From Clostridiales bacterium (GTDB lineage: Bacteria > Bacillota > Clostridia > Lachnospirales > WRAX01), in assembly GCA_031262335.1 (NCBI GenBank), contig JAISHX010000049.1, positions 1 through 6,312 of the forward strand: DNA of 6,312 nucleotides, given 5' to 3'. The notes under the pieces are model-generated. The model had not been told where the DNA came from, ran no database searches, and saw only the letters and a list, made by a program, of their open reading frames with translations. This document shows positions 1-6,293 of the stretch, in pieces; the stretch's first letter is position 1, and every line of letters begins with the position of its first letter. The position numbers were made by a program, and so were the translations under genes.

Positions 1-578
1 ATAAAGGAACAGGTTGTTCGTTTATCGTGAACGGAAAAACAGAGATACACCTCAACACTATCGGCGAACATAACGTCATGAATGCGCTTGCGGCTTTTGC
101 CGTAGGTGAAAAATTGGGACTTAGTATTCCCGAAATAGTTTCGGGACTTGCAAAATTCAAACCAACAGGACTTAGGCAAAATATCACCGAAAAAAACGGT
201 ATCATTTTAATAAACGATACTTATAACGCAAATCTATCGTCAATGAAAGCCGCTCTTGACGTACTTGCGTCTTTTCAGCAAAAAACCGGAAAAACTGTAT
301 GCGTTCTCGGTGATATGCTTGAACTTGGCACACAATCAGAAGAAATTCACCGTGAAGTCGGAGAATATGTGCAAAAAAAGAAAATTTCGCAAGCTTTTTT
401 CATAGGTAAAGATGCGTATTTCATAAAACAGGGTGCGGGGTTCGGAGATTGGTTTGCTAACAAAGCAGAATTTTTGGATTTTGCCGCCAAAAATAAAACA
501 ACGTTTGAAAACGCTGCTATTCTTATAAAAGCTTCACGCGGAATGGCATTTGAGGAAATTGCCGAAAAAATACAGTAA
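1..578 (+). CDS. murF: MurF C-terminal part: UDP-MurNAc-tripeptide--D-Ala-D-Ala ligase (5' truncated by window edge)
   Basis: MurF adds D-Ala-D-Ala to UDP-MurNAc-tripeptide in the cytoplasm with ATP, completing the pentapeptide precursor. The reading frame is open from base 3 (Lys-Gly-Thr codons) to a TAA at 576-578, giving 191 visible residues out of a usual ~450; the N-terminal domain and the ATP P-loop lie before the window. Visible Mur ligase signatures are GEHNVMNALAA (end of the central domain), NDTYNANLSSMKAAL (start of the C-terminal domain), VLGDMLELG, and the near-terminal KASRGMAFE, all in the order expected for MurF rather than MurC, MurD or MurE. The GTG at 27 is an internal valine codon, not a start. 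A 54-base gap separates it from mraY, in the same direction and probably the same operon. Identity is secure; only the length is limited by the window. Confidence 0.95.
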   Translation, partial: KGTGCSFIVNGKTEIHLNTIGEHNVMNALAAFAVGEKLGLSIPEIVSGLAKFKPTGLRQNITEKNGIILINDTYNANLSSMKAALDVLASFQQKTGKTVCVLGDMLELGTQSEEIHREVGEYVQKKKISQAFFIGKDAYFIKQGAGFGDWFANKAEFLDFAAKNKTTFENAAILIKASRGMAFEEIAEKIQ

Positions 579-620
579 TCGCCTCTAAGATATTGCTGAA
601 CAGCGCATTGTCTAAGGCAG

Positions 621-627
621 AGGGGAG
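621..627 (+). promoter_or_regulatory. Ribosome binding site of mraY
   Basis: AGGGGAG lies 5 bases before the ATG at 633. It is a strong Shine-Dalgarno match and fixes the mraY start. The rest of the 54-base murF-mraY gap shows no clear promoter. Confidence 0.7.
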
Positions 628-632
628 ATTGA

Positions 633-1619
633 ATGAACGAACTGTTACTTGCGGGTATTTATGCCGCGCTTGCCGCTTTTGCTGTATGCGTTGTAATATG
701 TCCGCTTGCAATACCGCACTTGCGCAGGTTGAAGTTTGGGCAGAATGTTCGCACAGACGGTCCTGAATCACATTTGAAAAAAACCGGTACGCCCACAATG
801 GGCGGAGTGGCTATTGTTCTCAGCATTATAGGAGCAAGCCTTTTCTTCATAAAAGGTGACGGGCGTGCCGCCGACGTGCTTGTAATGACGGCTTCGTTTG
901 GTGTTATCGGATTTATCGACGATTATTTGAAAATAAAAAAGAAAAGTTCCGACGGATTGCTGTTTATGCAAAAAATCATTGCGCAGCTTATTCCAACGGC
1001 ATATTTCATATGGCGGTTATATTCTTCCGGAGCGGATATGAGCGTATATATTCCTTTTACAAATATTTTTCTTGACCTTAAATATCTTACCGCACCGTTT
1101 ATTGTTTGTGCTGTACTTGGATTTGTCAATGGGGTAAACCTGACTGACGGACTTGACGGACTTGCATCAGGTGTAACGGCTCTTGTTTCAATATTTTTGT
1201 TTTTTGTGGCTTTTGCGGCAGGAAGTAAGTTATCAATTGTCAGCGGTGCTGCGGTTGGTGCGTTGCTTGGATTTTTGCTGTTTAATTCTCATCCCGCAAA
1301 AGTATTTATGGGTGATACAGGGTCGCTTGCATTGGGCGGACTTATTTCCGCAACAGCAATAATATTGCGTATGCCGCTGGTTGTGGCTTTGGTGGGACTG
1401 ATTTATTTTGTTGAATCGCTTTCGACAATGCTTCAAGTAGGATATTTTAAGCTGACTAAAAAATTGTACGGTAAAGGCAAAAGGATTTTTAAAATGGCAC
1501 CGTTTCATCACCACCTTGAACAATGCGGTTATAAGGAAACGCAAGTTGTTGCAGTATTTTATATTTTTACGGCTGTAATGTGTTTAATCGGCTTTTTGGC
1601 GACAAGAAATGTTTTTTAA
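633..1619 (+). CDS. mraY: MraY, phospho-N-acetylmuramoyl-pentapeptide transferase
   Basis: Integral membrane enzyme that transfers phospho-MurNAc-pentapeptide from UDP to undecaprenyl phosphate, giving lipid I on the cytoplasmic face. At 328 residues it matches the compact Gram-positive form. Family motifs in order: KKTGTPTMGG (residues 49-58); IDDYLK with the Asp pair D96/D97; NLTDGLDGLASG (169-180); PAKVFMGDTGSLALGG (221-236), where D228 is the counterpart of the third catalytic Asp; and the cytoplasmic His triad H292-H294 in APFHHHLE. Several hydrophobic stretches fit the ~10-helix topology. The start at 633 is supported by AGGGGAG 5 bases upstream and by the hydrophobic first helix. It follows murF and precedes murD by 13 bases, so the three are probably cotranscribed. 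No key residue is missing and no frameshift is seen. Confidence 0.97.
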   Translation: MNELLLAGIYAALAAFAVCVVICPLAIPHLRRLKFGQNVRTDGPESHLKKTGTPTMGGVAIVLSIIGASLFFIKGDGRAADVLVMTASFGVIGFIDDYLKIKKKSSDGLLFMQKIIAQLIPTAYFIWRLYSSGADMSVYIPFTNIFLDLKYLTAPFIVCAVLGFVNGVNLTDGLDGLASGVTALVSIFLFFVAFAAGSKLSIVSGAAVGALLGFLLFNSHPAKVFMGDTGSLALGGLISATAIILRMPLVVALVGLIYFVESLSTMLQVGYFKLTKKLYGKGKRIFKMAPFHHHLEQCGYKETQVVAVFYIFTAVMCLIGFLATRNVF

Positions 1620-1632
1620 AACAGGTGAATTT

Positions 1633-2259
1633 ATGGACTTTTCAAATAAAAAAATTTTAGTTGCGGGTGCGGGGCGTTCGGGAATCGCAAGTGCGGCGGT
1701 TTTACTTAAACACGGCGCGGAAGTAACCCTTGCAGATGAAAAACCGGCAAACAGTTTTATATTGCCGGAAAGTCTTTACGGAGTAAAAACCCGAATCGGA
1801 GAAGAATTTCTTTCCGACGGCAGTGATTTTGACCTGATTGTCACAAGTCCGGGAATACCGCTTTTTGCCCCGATTTTTTCAATCGCAAAACAAAGGAATA
1901 TTCCTGTAATCGGCGAAATTGAACTCGGCTATTTGCTTTGTAATTGTAAAATTGCCGCCGTAACAGGTACAAATGGCAAAACAACAACTACGACATTACT
2001 TGGAGAAATTCTTGCCGCGCATTATGACGGAAGTAAAACGGCAGGAAACATTGGCGTATCTTTTGCGGGTACAGCCGAAGAAATTCCCGAGGATGCTTAT
2101 GCCGCTGTTGAAATTTCCAGTTTTCAACTGGAAACAATAAAAAACTTTCACCCGAATGTTGCGGCTTGTCTTAATGTAACCCCCGACCACCTGAATCGGC
2201 ACGGAACAATCGAAGTTTACGCCGCAACAAAAAAACGTGAGTTTGAAAATCAAACATAA
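1633..2259 (+). CDS. murD: MurD N-terminal piece (208 aa) ending at the internal TAA
   Basis: This is what is translated if the TAA at 2257-2259 is obeyed: the N-terminal UDP-substrate domain and the first half of the ATP-binding central domain, ending in ...KREFENQT. An in-frame ATG at 1609 lies inside the end of mraY and would add eight residues, but the ribosome site AGGTGA at 1623-1628 favours 1633. The piece lacks the rest of the ATPase fold and the whole C-terminal domain, so it is not expected to be a working ligase. Confidence 0.7.
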   Translation: MDFSNKKILVAGAGRSGIASAAVLLKHGAEVTLADEKPANSFILPESLYGVKTRIGEEFLSDGSDFDLIVTSPGIPLFAPIFSIAKQRNIPVIGEIELGYLLCNCKIAAVTGTNGKTTTTTLLGEILAAHYDGSKTAGNIGVSFAGTAEEIPEDAYAAVEISSFQLETIKNFHPNVAACLNVTPDHLNRHGTIEVYAATKKREFENQT

Positions 2260-2304
2260 CATGATTTTGCGATTCTGAATTATGACGATAATATTTGCCG
2301 TGAA

Positions 2305-2961
2305 ATGGCTGAACAACTAAAGGCACAAATCGTATTTTTCAGCCGTAAAACAGATGCGGACATTTGTGTAAAAGACGGTAAAATAATTTCAAAAAAACAT
2401 GGCGTTATAATACCTGTTGACGAAATTCCTATTCCCGGGGTGCACAATATTGAAAATGTTTTGGCGGCGGTTGCTCTTTCGTTGTGCTGTGATGTACCGG
2501 TTGATGTTATACGGTGCATTGTTCGTAATTTTTCCGGCGTTGAACACAGGATTGAGTTTGTTCGCGAAATAAACGGCGTAAAATATTATAACGACTCAAA
2601 AGCAACAAATGTCGATTCCGCGCTTGTCGCATTGGACGCGCTTGCGGCTCCTTTGATTGTAATTGCCGGAGGACGCGACAAAGACCTTGATTTTAAACCG
2701 TTTGCCCAAAAATTGAAAGAAAGAACGAAGCTCCTTGTTTTGATTGGCGAAACAGCGCAAAAAATAAGCGTTGCTTGTGATAATGAAGGTTTTCATGAAT
2801 ATATTTTTGCCGCAAGTATGAAAAATGCTGTTGATATTTGCCGTAAAAATGCAGTAAAGGGAGATTGTGTTTTACTTTCACCGGCATGCGCCAGTTTTGA
2901 TATGTTCACAAGTTATGAACATAGAGGTAAAGTTTTTAAGGAAGCGGTAAACAATGATTAA
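2305..2961 (+). CDS. murD: MurD C-terminal piece (218 aa from the first ATG after the internal stop)
   Basis: Same frame as the N-terminal piece. The first ATG after the stop is at 2305, in the middle of a conserved stretch, and has no convincing ribosome site, so independent initiation looks poor. Homology starts 15 codons earlier, directly after the TAA. The piece carries the end of the central domain and the C-terminal Mur ligase domain with GVEHRIEFV, NDSKATNVDSA, IVIAGGRDKDLDF and LSPACASFDMF. The ATG should be read as an internal methionine of full-length MurD rather than as a natural start. Confidence 0.6.
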   Translation: MAEQLKAQIVFFSRKTDADICVKDGKIISKKHGVIIPVDEIPIPGVHNIENVLAAVALSLCCDVPVDVIRCIVRNFSGVEHRIEFVREINGVKYYNDSKATNVDSALVALDALAAPLIVIAGGRDKDLDFKPFAQKLKERTKLLVLIGETAQKISVACDNEGFHEYIFAASMKNAVDICRKNAVKGDCVLLSPACASFDMFTSYEHRGKVFKEAVNND

Positions 2962-4102
2962 CTCAATTGAAACTCCTAAAAAACACATCAGATTTTTTCC
3001 CGGCGACCCGATTGTAATCGTAACGGTCATGTTGCTTGTTTTCATTGGAATTGTCATGGTTTTCAGCTCAAGCTACTATGTTCTGTTGAGCGAAAATCAA
3101 TCTCCGTTCAGCTTATTGAGAAAACAAGCAATTGCCGCCGCCGTCGGACTCGTGGGAATGTTTGTTGCGGCACGCCTGCCATATTATAAAGTTTATAATA
3201 TGAAAACAAGTGTCCTTGCATACTTTGTTGCGTGTACGCTCGTTGTAATTGCAAGCTTTATACCCGGTTCTCATGGGGCAAACCGCTGGATTCCTCTTTT
3301 TGGCGGATTTTCTATTCAGCCGTCAGAAGTTGCGAAAATTGCTATGGTATTGATTTGCTCCTGCTATCTTGCCGCCGACGACAGACGGGCATATGTATTT
3401 AGCAAAGGTTTTTTCGGCTGGGCTATAATTCTTATAATTCCGTTCATGCTTATATGGCAAATGACTAACAACTTCAGCTCCGCATTAACGGTTGCAATAA
3501 TAGCTTTTGCAATATTTTTTGTTGCAACACCTCACTGGAAGATGATTAGTGCGATGGGACTTTTTGGCGGAGCGGCAATGTTTTTGTACTTGATGATTGG
3601 CGGCGACTGGCGCGGAGGCAGAATTGCGGCATGGTTAGACCCGTGGGCAGACCCGGGAGGCGACGGATTTCAGATTATTCAGTCGTTGTATTCTGTTTCG
3701 TCAGGTGGGCTTTTCGGACTTGGACTCGGCAACAGCCGACAAAAACTGAAATACATGCCTGAACCTCAAAATGACTGTATTTTTGCCGTTATTTGTGAGG
3801 AAACAGGTTTTGTCGGTGCCGCGATTGTGCTTACCCTGTTTGCAATACTTATTTGGCGCGGGGTTATTATAGCAATGAACGCCAGCGATAAAAAAGGCTG
3901 CTACATAGCGTCCGGCATTACGGCAATGATTGCCGCGCAAGTAATAATAAACGTTGCCGTTGTAACAAACACAATTCCGGTTACGGGCATACCGATGCCG
4001 TTTATAAGTTACGGAGGAACAAGCCTTTCTTTTACAATGATACTGATTGGGATACTGTTGAATGTATCATCATTTGCCAAAAATGAAAAAGGCGGAATCT
4101 AG
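2954..4102 (+). CDS. ftsW: FtsW/SpoVE-type SEDS peptidoglycan glycosyltransferase
   Basis: Polytopic SEDS protein that polymerises glycan strands from lipid II, usually with a class B penicillin-binding protein at the division site. The 382 residues show a short cytoplasmic N-terminus, then repeated hydrophobic segments from about residue 19. Family signatures: GANRWIPLFGGFSIQPSEVAK region (108-128); GLFGLGLGNSRQKL (252-265); MPEPQNDCIFAVICEE (268-283), where D274 matches the essential Asp of the large extracellular loop; and PVTGIPMPFISYGGTS (342-357). The ATG at 2954 overlaps the murD end (ATGATTAA) and has AAGGAAG at 2938-2944, 9 bases upstream, indicating translational coupling. The TAG at 4100-4102 sits in the loop of a terminator. 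Sequence alone cannot separate vegetative FtsW from the sporulation paralogue SpoVE, which also lies after murD in Bacillus; RodA is less likely given the dcw context. Confidence 0.92.
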   Translation: MINSIETPKKHIRFFPGDPIVIVTVMLLVFIGIVMVFSSSYYVLLSENQSPFSLLRKQAIAAAVGLVGMFVAARLPYYKVYNMKTSVLAYFVACTLVVIASFIPGSHGANRWIPLFGGFSIQPSEVAKIAMVLICSCYLAADDRRAYVFSKGFFGWAIILIIPFMLIWQMTNNFSSALTVAIIAFAIFFVATPHWKMISAMGLFGGAAMFLYLMIGGDWRGGRIAAWLDPWADPGGDGFQIIQSLYSVSSGGLFGLGLGNSRQKLKYMPEPQNDCIFAVICEETGFVGAAIVLTLFAILIWRGVIIAMNASDKKGCYIASGITAMIAAQVIINVAVVTNTIPVTGIPMPFISYGGTSLSFTMILIGILLNVSSFAKNEKGGI

Positions 4103-4115
4103 TTTCCGCCTTTTT
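4086..4115 (+). terminator. Intrinsic terminator ending the mur-ftsW operon
   Basis: AAAAAGGCGGAA (4086-4097) pairs perfectly with TTCCGCCTTTTT (4104-4115) around a 6-base loop, and the distal arm ends in a T run. The ftsW TAG (4100-4102) lies in the loop and the stem encodes the last residues EKGGI. Because the left arm starts with five A, the element could also stop transcription from the other strand. Confidence 0.85.
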
Positions 4116-4166
4116 CCATTTTTCAGAAAAAGTCAATAAATATTTCGGGGTTTCTTTTATTTTTCA

Positions 4167-4175
4167 TGCTAAAAT
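4167..4175 (+). promoter_or_regulatory. Possible extended -10 promoter of the DUF6765-type gene
   Basis: TGCTAAAAT fits an extended -10 (TGnTATAAT) with one mismatch, about 28 bases before the gene start and after the upstream terminator, so a promoter is expected here. No good TTGACA-like box is visible at 16-18 bases spacing, so this rests on the -10 alone. An A-rich leader and the ribosome site AAGGAG (4188-4193), 9 bases before the ATG at 4203, follow. Nothing else was recognised between 4116 and 4202. Confidence 0.4.
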
Positions 4176-4202
4176 CAAAAAAAATAAAAGGAGCGGTGAA
4201 AA

Positions 4203-5636
4203 ATGAACATCGATTTTCATTATTATGCAGTAAAAACTATTGCTCTTGTAAGCGGCTTTTCAGAAGATGACGCGCAAACAATAGCTACGTTTTCGCAATA
4301 TGTTGACGACTATAATCCTGAGGAGTATGGTAAGTATAATACTATTCCAGAAACGATTATAAATAAACCAAAATCTAAACTTGTGATGACGGAAAACGAG
4401 CAAAGAAATTATGTAAAATTAAAGCTTGTGAGCGAGTATTATGACTGGAAGGGCACATACTTACCAAACGAGGAGCAAAAAGTAGACACATATTTTAATG
4501 AAAATGAAAGTAGCATTCCTAATTTCAGAAGAATTAAAACAGGATTTACCGTATCAGAATGTGCAATGGAATTGCGTCAAAAAAAATCAGTAGCACCGTT
4601 TCATTTTATTGCATATAACAGCAACAAAGCAAACGCTAAAGAAAACAGATTTACACAGCCGGCAACAATCGGAGATGGTTCGTTAATCTCAAATCATTTG
4701 GAAAAAGCAAAGCAAGAGTATTTAAACTCTAATAACACTACTAAAAAAAGAGCTCTTATGCACATAGGCATGTTACTGCATATATTTGCTGATACTTATG
4801 CGCATGCTGAATTTTCAGGCTTTAATGAATATTGTAATATTGCTGAAGTATCAGATGTACGGTATACTAAAAACGATAATGAAGTTCCTATAACCGATAA
4901 ATATATAGAAGATTATATTATGCAGCAGTATGGTGTTTATGGAATGACAAAACGTATTTTTGCTGTCGGACACCAAATGGTTGGTCATCTTCCCGATTAT
5001 CCCGCAATCCGTTTTAAGCTTAAATTTGAGAGGTATCCGTTAATTAAAAGAGATAATACAGTAATATTTACTGAAGTATCAATGAGAATTTTTGACTTTT
5101 TATATGATATTAGGCATGAAAAAGAAGAGCAAGATACGAACAAAAATACGAACAAAGATACAAATATGTATAAATATTTTTCCGACGAATATATTGCTGC
5201 AATAAGAGACGTCAACAATAAGTATGAAGATACGTATGAATATGATTCCGAAGAAAATATGGCACAACTGTCAAAAGCAAGAGAGGATTTTGTAAATAAA
5301 TTGAAATATGCTTTTTCTCATACACCGATTAATACATTTGAAGAATCATGGCTTGTTACAAAAAAAATAAAGGGTGTGTGGAGAACAATATTCGGTGGGT
5401 CTGATGAGCTAGACGCTGTATCACAATTAAAGACTGTATGGGTAAATTTACTTAATGCGTCTAATTCGGATTCTAAGAGGCCTACGAACAACTATGAAGT
5501 GAAAAATTTTCACTATGCCGCAACCGACGTTTTTGCAGTGGACAATAAAGATATTGAAGATGTGGACTTCTACTACTATAATTCTTATGCAGAAGATATA
5601 CTTATGGGTTTGTACCCTGAAGATTATATACAATAA
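4203..5636 (+). CDS. DUF6765-like protein with His/Asp-rich possible metal site; function unknown
   Basis: A 477-residue soluble protein without signal peptide or membrane segment. It resembles, from memory, the uncharacterised DUF6765 family, typified by an N-terminal DFHYY and a GHxxxGHxPDxP-type motif. Visible here: DFHYY with H6; SQYVDD (31-36); APFHFI with H134; a helix-like H187-x5-H193-x3-D197-x3-H201 pattern; and GHQMVGHLPDYP (256-267). The HxxxDxxxH layout recalls the zinc ligands of phospholipase C/S1-P1 nuclease folds, so a metal-dependent hydrolase is a reasonable inference, not shown. A polar low-complexity insert (DTNKNTNKDTN, 311-321) may be a loop. The start has AAGGAG 9 bases upstream. 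The gene is flanked by terminators on both sides, so it is probably monocistronic. It is clearly more AT-rich than the mur genes, suggesting separate acquisition. Confidence 0.8.
   Translation: MNIDFHYYAVKTIALVSGFSEDDAQTIATFSQYVDDYNPEEYGKYNTIPETIINKPKSKLVMTENEQRNYVKLKLVSEYYDWKGTYLPNEEQKVDTYFNENESSIPNFRRIKTGFTVSECAMELRQKKSVAPFHFIAYNSNKANAKENRFTQPATIGDGSLISNHLEKAKQEYLNSNNTTKKRALMHIGMLLHIFADTYAHAEFSGFNEYCNIAEVSDVRYTKNDNEVPITDKYIEDYIMQQYGVYGMTKRIFAVGHQMVGHLPDYPAIRFKLKFERYPLIKRDNTVIFTEVSMRIFDFLYDIRHEKEEQDTNKNTNKDTNMYKYFSDEYIAAIRDVNNKYEDTYEYDSEENMAQLSKAREDFVNKLKYAFSHTPINTFEESWLVTKKIKGVWRTIFGGSDELDAVSQLKTVWVNLLNASNSDSKRPTNNYEVKNFHYAATDVFAVDNKDIEDVDFYYYNSYAEDILMGLYPEDYIQ
5133..5168 (+). repeat. Short 12-base tandem repeat inside the DUF6765-type gene
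   Basis: Two nearly identical 12-base units, GATACGAACAAA and AATACGAACAAA, are followed by a degenerate third, GATACAAATATG. They are in frame and encode the Asn/Lys/Asp/Thr-rich stretch at residues 311-322. This looks like local slippage expansion in a tolerant surface loop. Confidence 0.6.
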
Positions 5637-5643
5637 AAAAAGT

Positions 5644-5682
5644 CAAAATTCCCATTGTTCAATATGGACAATGGGAATTTTG
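5644..5682. terminator. Bidirectional terminator shared by two convergent genes
   Basis: CAAAATTCCCATTGT (5644-5658) pairs perfectly with ACAATGGGAATTTTG (5668-5682). The stem extends inward by a T-G and a C-G pair (5659-5660 with 5666-5667), leaving a 5-base loop AATAT. On the plus strand the hairpin is followed by TTTTATACTTTT. On the minus strand it is followed by a T run, the complement of the A run at 5634-5641. It starts 7 bases after the plus-strand stop and 2 bases past the minus-strand stop, so it can end both transcripts. Confidence 0.85.
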
Positions 5683-5684
5683 TT

Positions 5685-6218
5685 TTATACTTTTGACATA
5701 GCCTGAGAGCTTTTTCTTTTTAAAATCCTCATATGTTCACCGAAAATATACTGTGCTGAATTAAGAAATTTACAATTTTTAAAATCGTCGTCAATTTCAA
5801 TCATGATTTCTTCGGGCATATAATCAAAAATTGCCCATAAAACGGCTCCCGAATCTGCGCTTGCCGCTCTTGAAGATATATATATTGCTTTTGTTTTTCG
5901 TGGTGAATTTTCGGCTAAATCACGCAAGTCGTCAAGAAGATTCAAGTATCTTTCACGCGCCATGCACTCATTCAGGATTTTTTTACAATAATAGTCGATT
6001 GCCTTTTTTGCCGTGCCAAGCCTAAAATTTATAAAACCTTCTATGCTGAAACTTTTCCCTGTACCGTATTCTTTTATACATAAGCTTACTCGTTTAATAA
6101 GTGCCTTTGGAATAATTGCCGTTGCAATACCGGACATTTCCGGTAAATTTTTCAGTTCACTGTATTCGTAAATGTATTTTATGATTATTTCACGGGCTTT
6201 TTTGCTTACCTCATTCAT
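5685..6218 (-). CDS. Short YtxC-like protein (putative sporulation-associated family)
   Basis: A 177-residue protein, predicted cytoplasmic, without signal peptide or membrane helix. SIEGFINFRL (58-67), followed by a helical acidic/basic stretch with ARERYLNLLDDL (87-98), then PRKTKAIYI, and a C-terminal MPEEIMIEIDDDF plus SAQYIFGEHMRI (154-165), recalls the order of motifs in the YtxC family: an EGFinFRL box, an EKEY-like helix, then a beta-rich end with an nIFg-type motif. That family is found in endospore formers and has no known biochemical function. YtxC proteins are usually ~280-300 residues, so this one is short at the N-terminus. The ATG at 6218 is chosen because AAAGGAG (6226-6232) lies 7 bases upstream; a TTG at 6236 would put that ribosome site inside the gene. 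The gene is convergent with the DUF6765-type gene and shares its terminator. The family call is from memory of motifs and is tentative; the ORF itself is well supported. Confidence 0.8.
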   Translation of the reverse strand: MNEVSKKAREIIIKYIYEYSELKNLPEMSGIATAIIPKALIKRVSLCIKEYGTGKSFSIEGFINFRLGTAKKAIDYYCKKILNECMARERYLNLLDDLRDLAENSPRKTKAIYISSRAASADSGAVLWAIFDYMPEEIMIEIDDDFKNCKFLNSAQYIFGEHMRILKRKSSQAMSKV

Positions 6219-6225
6219 AAGGGCT

Positions 6226-6232
6226 CTCCTTT
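6226..6232 (-). promoter_or_regulatory. Ribosome binding site of the YtxC-like gene
   Basis: Read on the minus strand this is AAAGGAG, 7 bases before ATG 6218. It decides the start against the upstream TTG at 6236. Just upstream in the leader is a small hairpin, AACGC (6235-6239) with GCGTT (6247-6251), too weak to assign a role. Confidence 0.7.
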
Positions 6233-6254
6233 GCAACGCCCGAAAAGCGTTACA

Positions 6255-6281
6255 CTGATAATTTATTCAAAACAATGTCAA
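6255..6281 (-). promoter_or_regulatory. Possible promoter of the YtxC-like gene
   Basis: The minus strand has a perfect -35 box TTGACA at 6276-6281. The best -10 candidate is TATCAG at 6255-6260, with a short 15-base spacing and only four matches to TATAAT. The position, about 40-60 bases before the start codon, is right for a promoter, but the weak -10 leaves it uncertain. Confidence 0.35.
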
Positions 6282-6293
6282 TACTTACATTGT
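6272..6293. promoter_or_regulatory. Operator-like inverted repeat overlapping the -35 box
   Basis: ACAATGT (6272-6278) and ACATTGT (6287-6293) are exact inverted repeats with an 8-base spacer. The left arm overlaps the minus-strand TTGACA, so a dimeric regulator bound here could block or modulate transcription of the YtxC-like gene or of a gene beyond the right edge. No T run follows, which argues against a terminator. The regulator is unknown. Confidence 0.35.

Larger units (their letters stand above)
1633..2961 (+). pseudogene. murD: murD (UDP-MurNAc-L-Ala--D-Glu ligase) with an in-frame TAA at codon 209
   Basis: MurD adds D-glutamate to UDP-MurNAc-L-Ala in the cytoplasm and is essential in most walled bacteria. 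The ATG at 1633 follows AGGTGA at 1623-1628. Read through the stop, the frame spans 442 positions, close to the 438 residues of E. coli MurD. Motifs: nucleotide-fold start KILVAGAGRSG (7-17), P-loop TGTNGKTTTT (111-120), EISSFQLE (160-167), TPDHLNRHG (183-191), K200 at the likely carbamylated-lysine position, then TAA at 2257-2259. The same frame resumes at once with HDFAILNYDD, and later NDSKATN, AGGRDKD and LSPACASFD are intact. The stop cuts the central domain, so neither piece should be active alone. A real nonsense mutation, sequence error, suppression or readthrough are all possible; I call it interrupted because the stop is what the sequence shows. It overlaps ftsW by 8 bases. Confidence 0.88.

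Noticed and set aside
582..623. Hairpin CCTCT/AGAGG that could mask the mraY ribosome site
   Set aside because: Only five base pairs across a 32-base loop, with competing GCCT/AGGC pairing; too weak to call a regulatory structure.
1233..1544. Minus-strand ORF of 103 aa opposite mraY
   Set aside because: It lies wholly opposite conserved mraY motifs, has no recognisable family or ribosome site, and its composition is typical of a shadow frame.
2257..2259. TAA reassigned as a sense codon in this organism
   Set aside because: murF, mraY, the murD end, the DUF6765-type gene and the YtxC-like gene all end in TAA at the expected family length or just before a terminator, so TAA is a normal stop here.
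1996..2316. Minus-strand ORF of 106 aa opposite murD
   Set aside because: It lies opposite conserved murD sequence with no recognised motif or ribosome site; treated as a shadow and not as an explanation of the murD stop.
1633..2961. Natural two-subunit MurD encoded by two genes
   Set aside because: The break falls inside the central ATPase domain, the downstream ATG (2305) is 15 codons into the homology and lacks a clear ribosome site, and the frame is unbroken apart from one codon.
5515..5706. Plus-strand 63 aa ORF overlapping the end of the DUF6765-type gene
   Set aside because: It is out of frame within the better-supported gene, runs through the terminator hairpin, and shows no family motif.
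6219..6236. TTG start at 6236 for the YtxC-like gene
   Set aside because: The strong AAAGGAG would then be inside the coding region, whereas it is ideally placed for the ATG at 6218.
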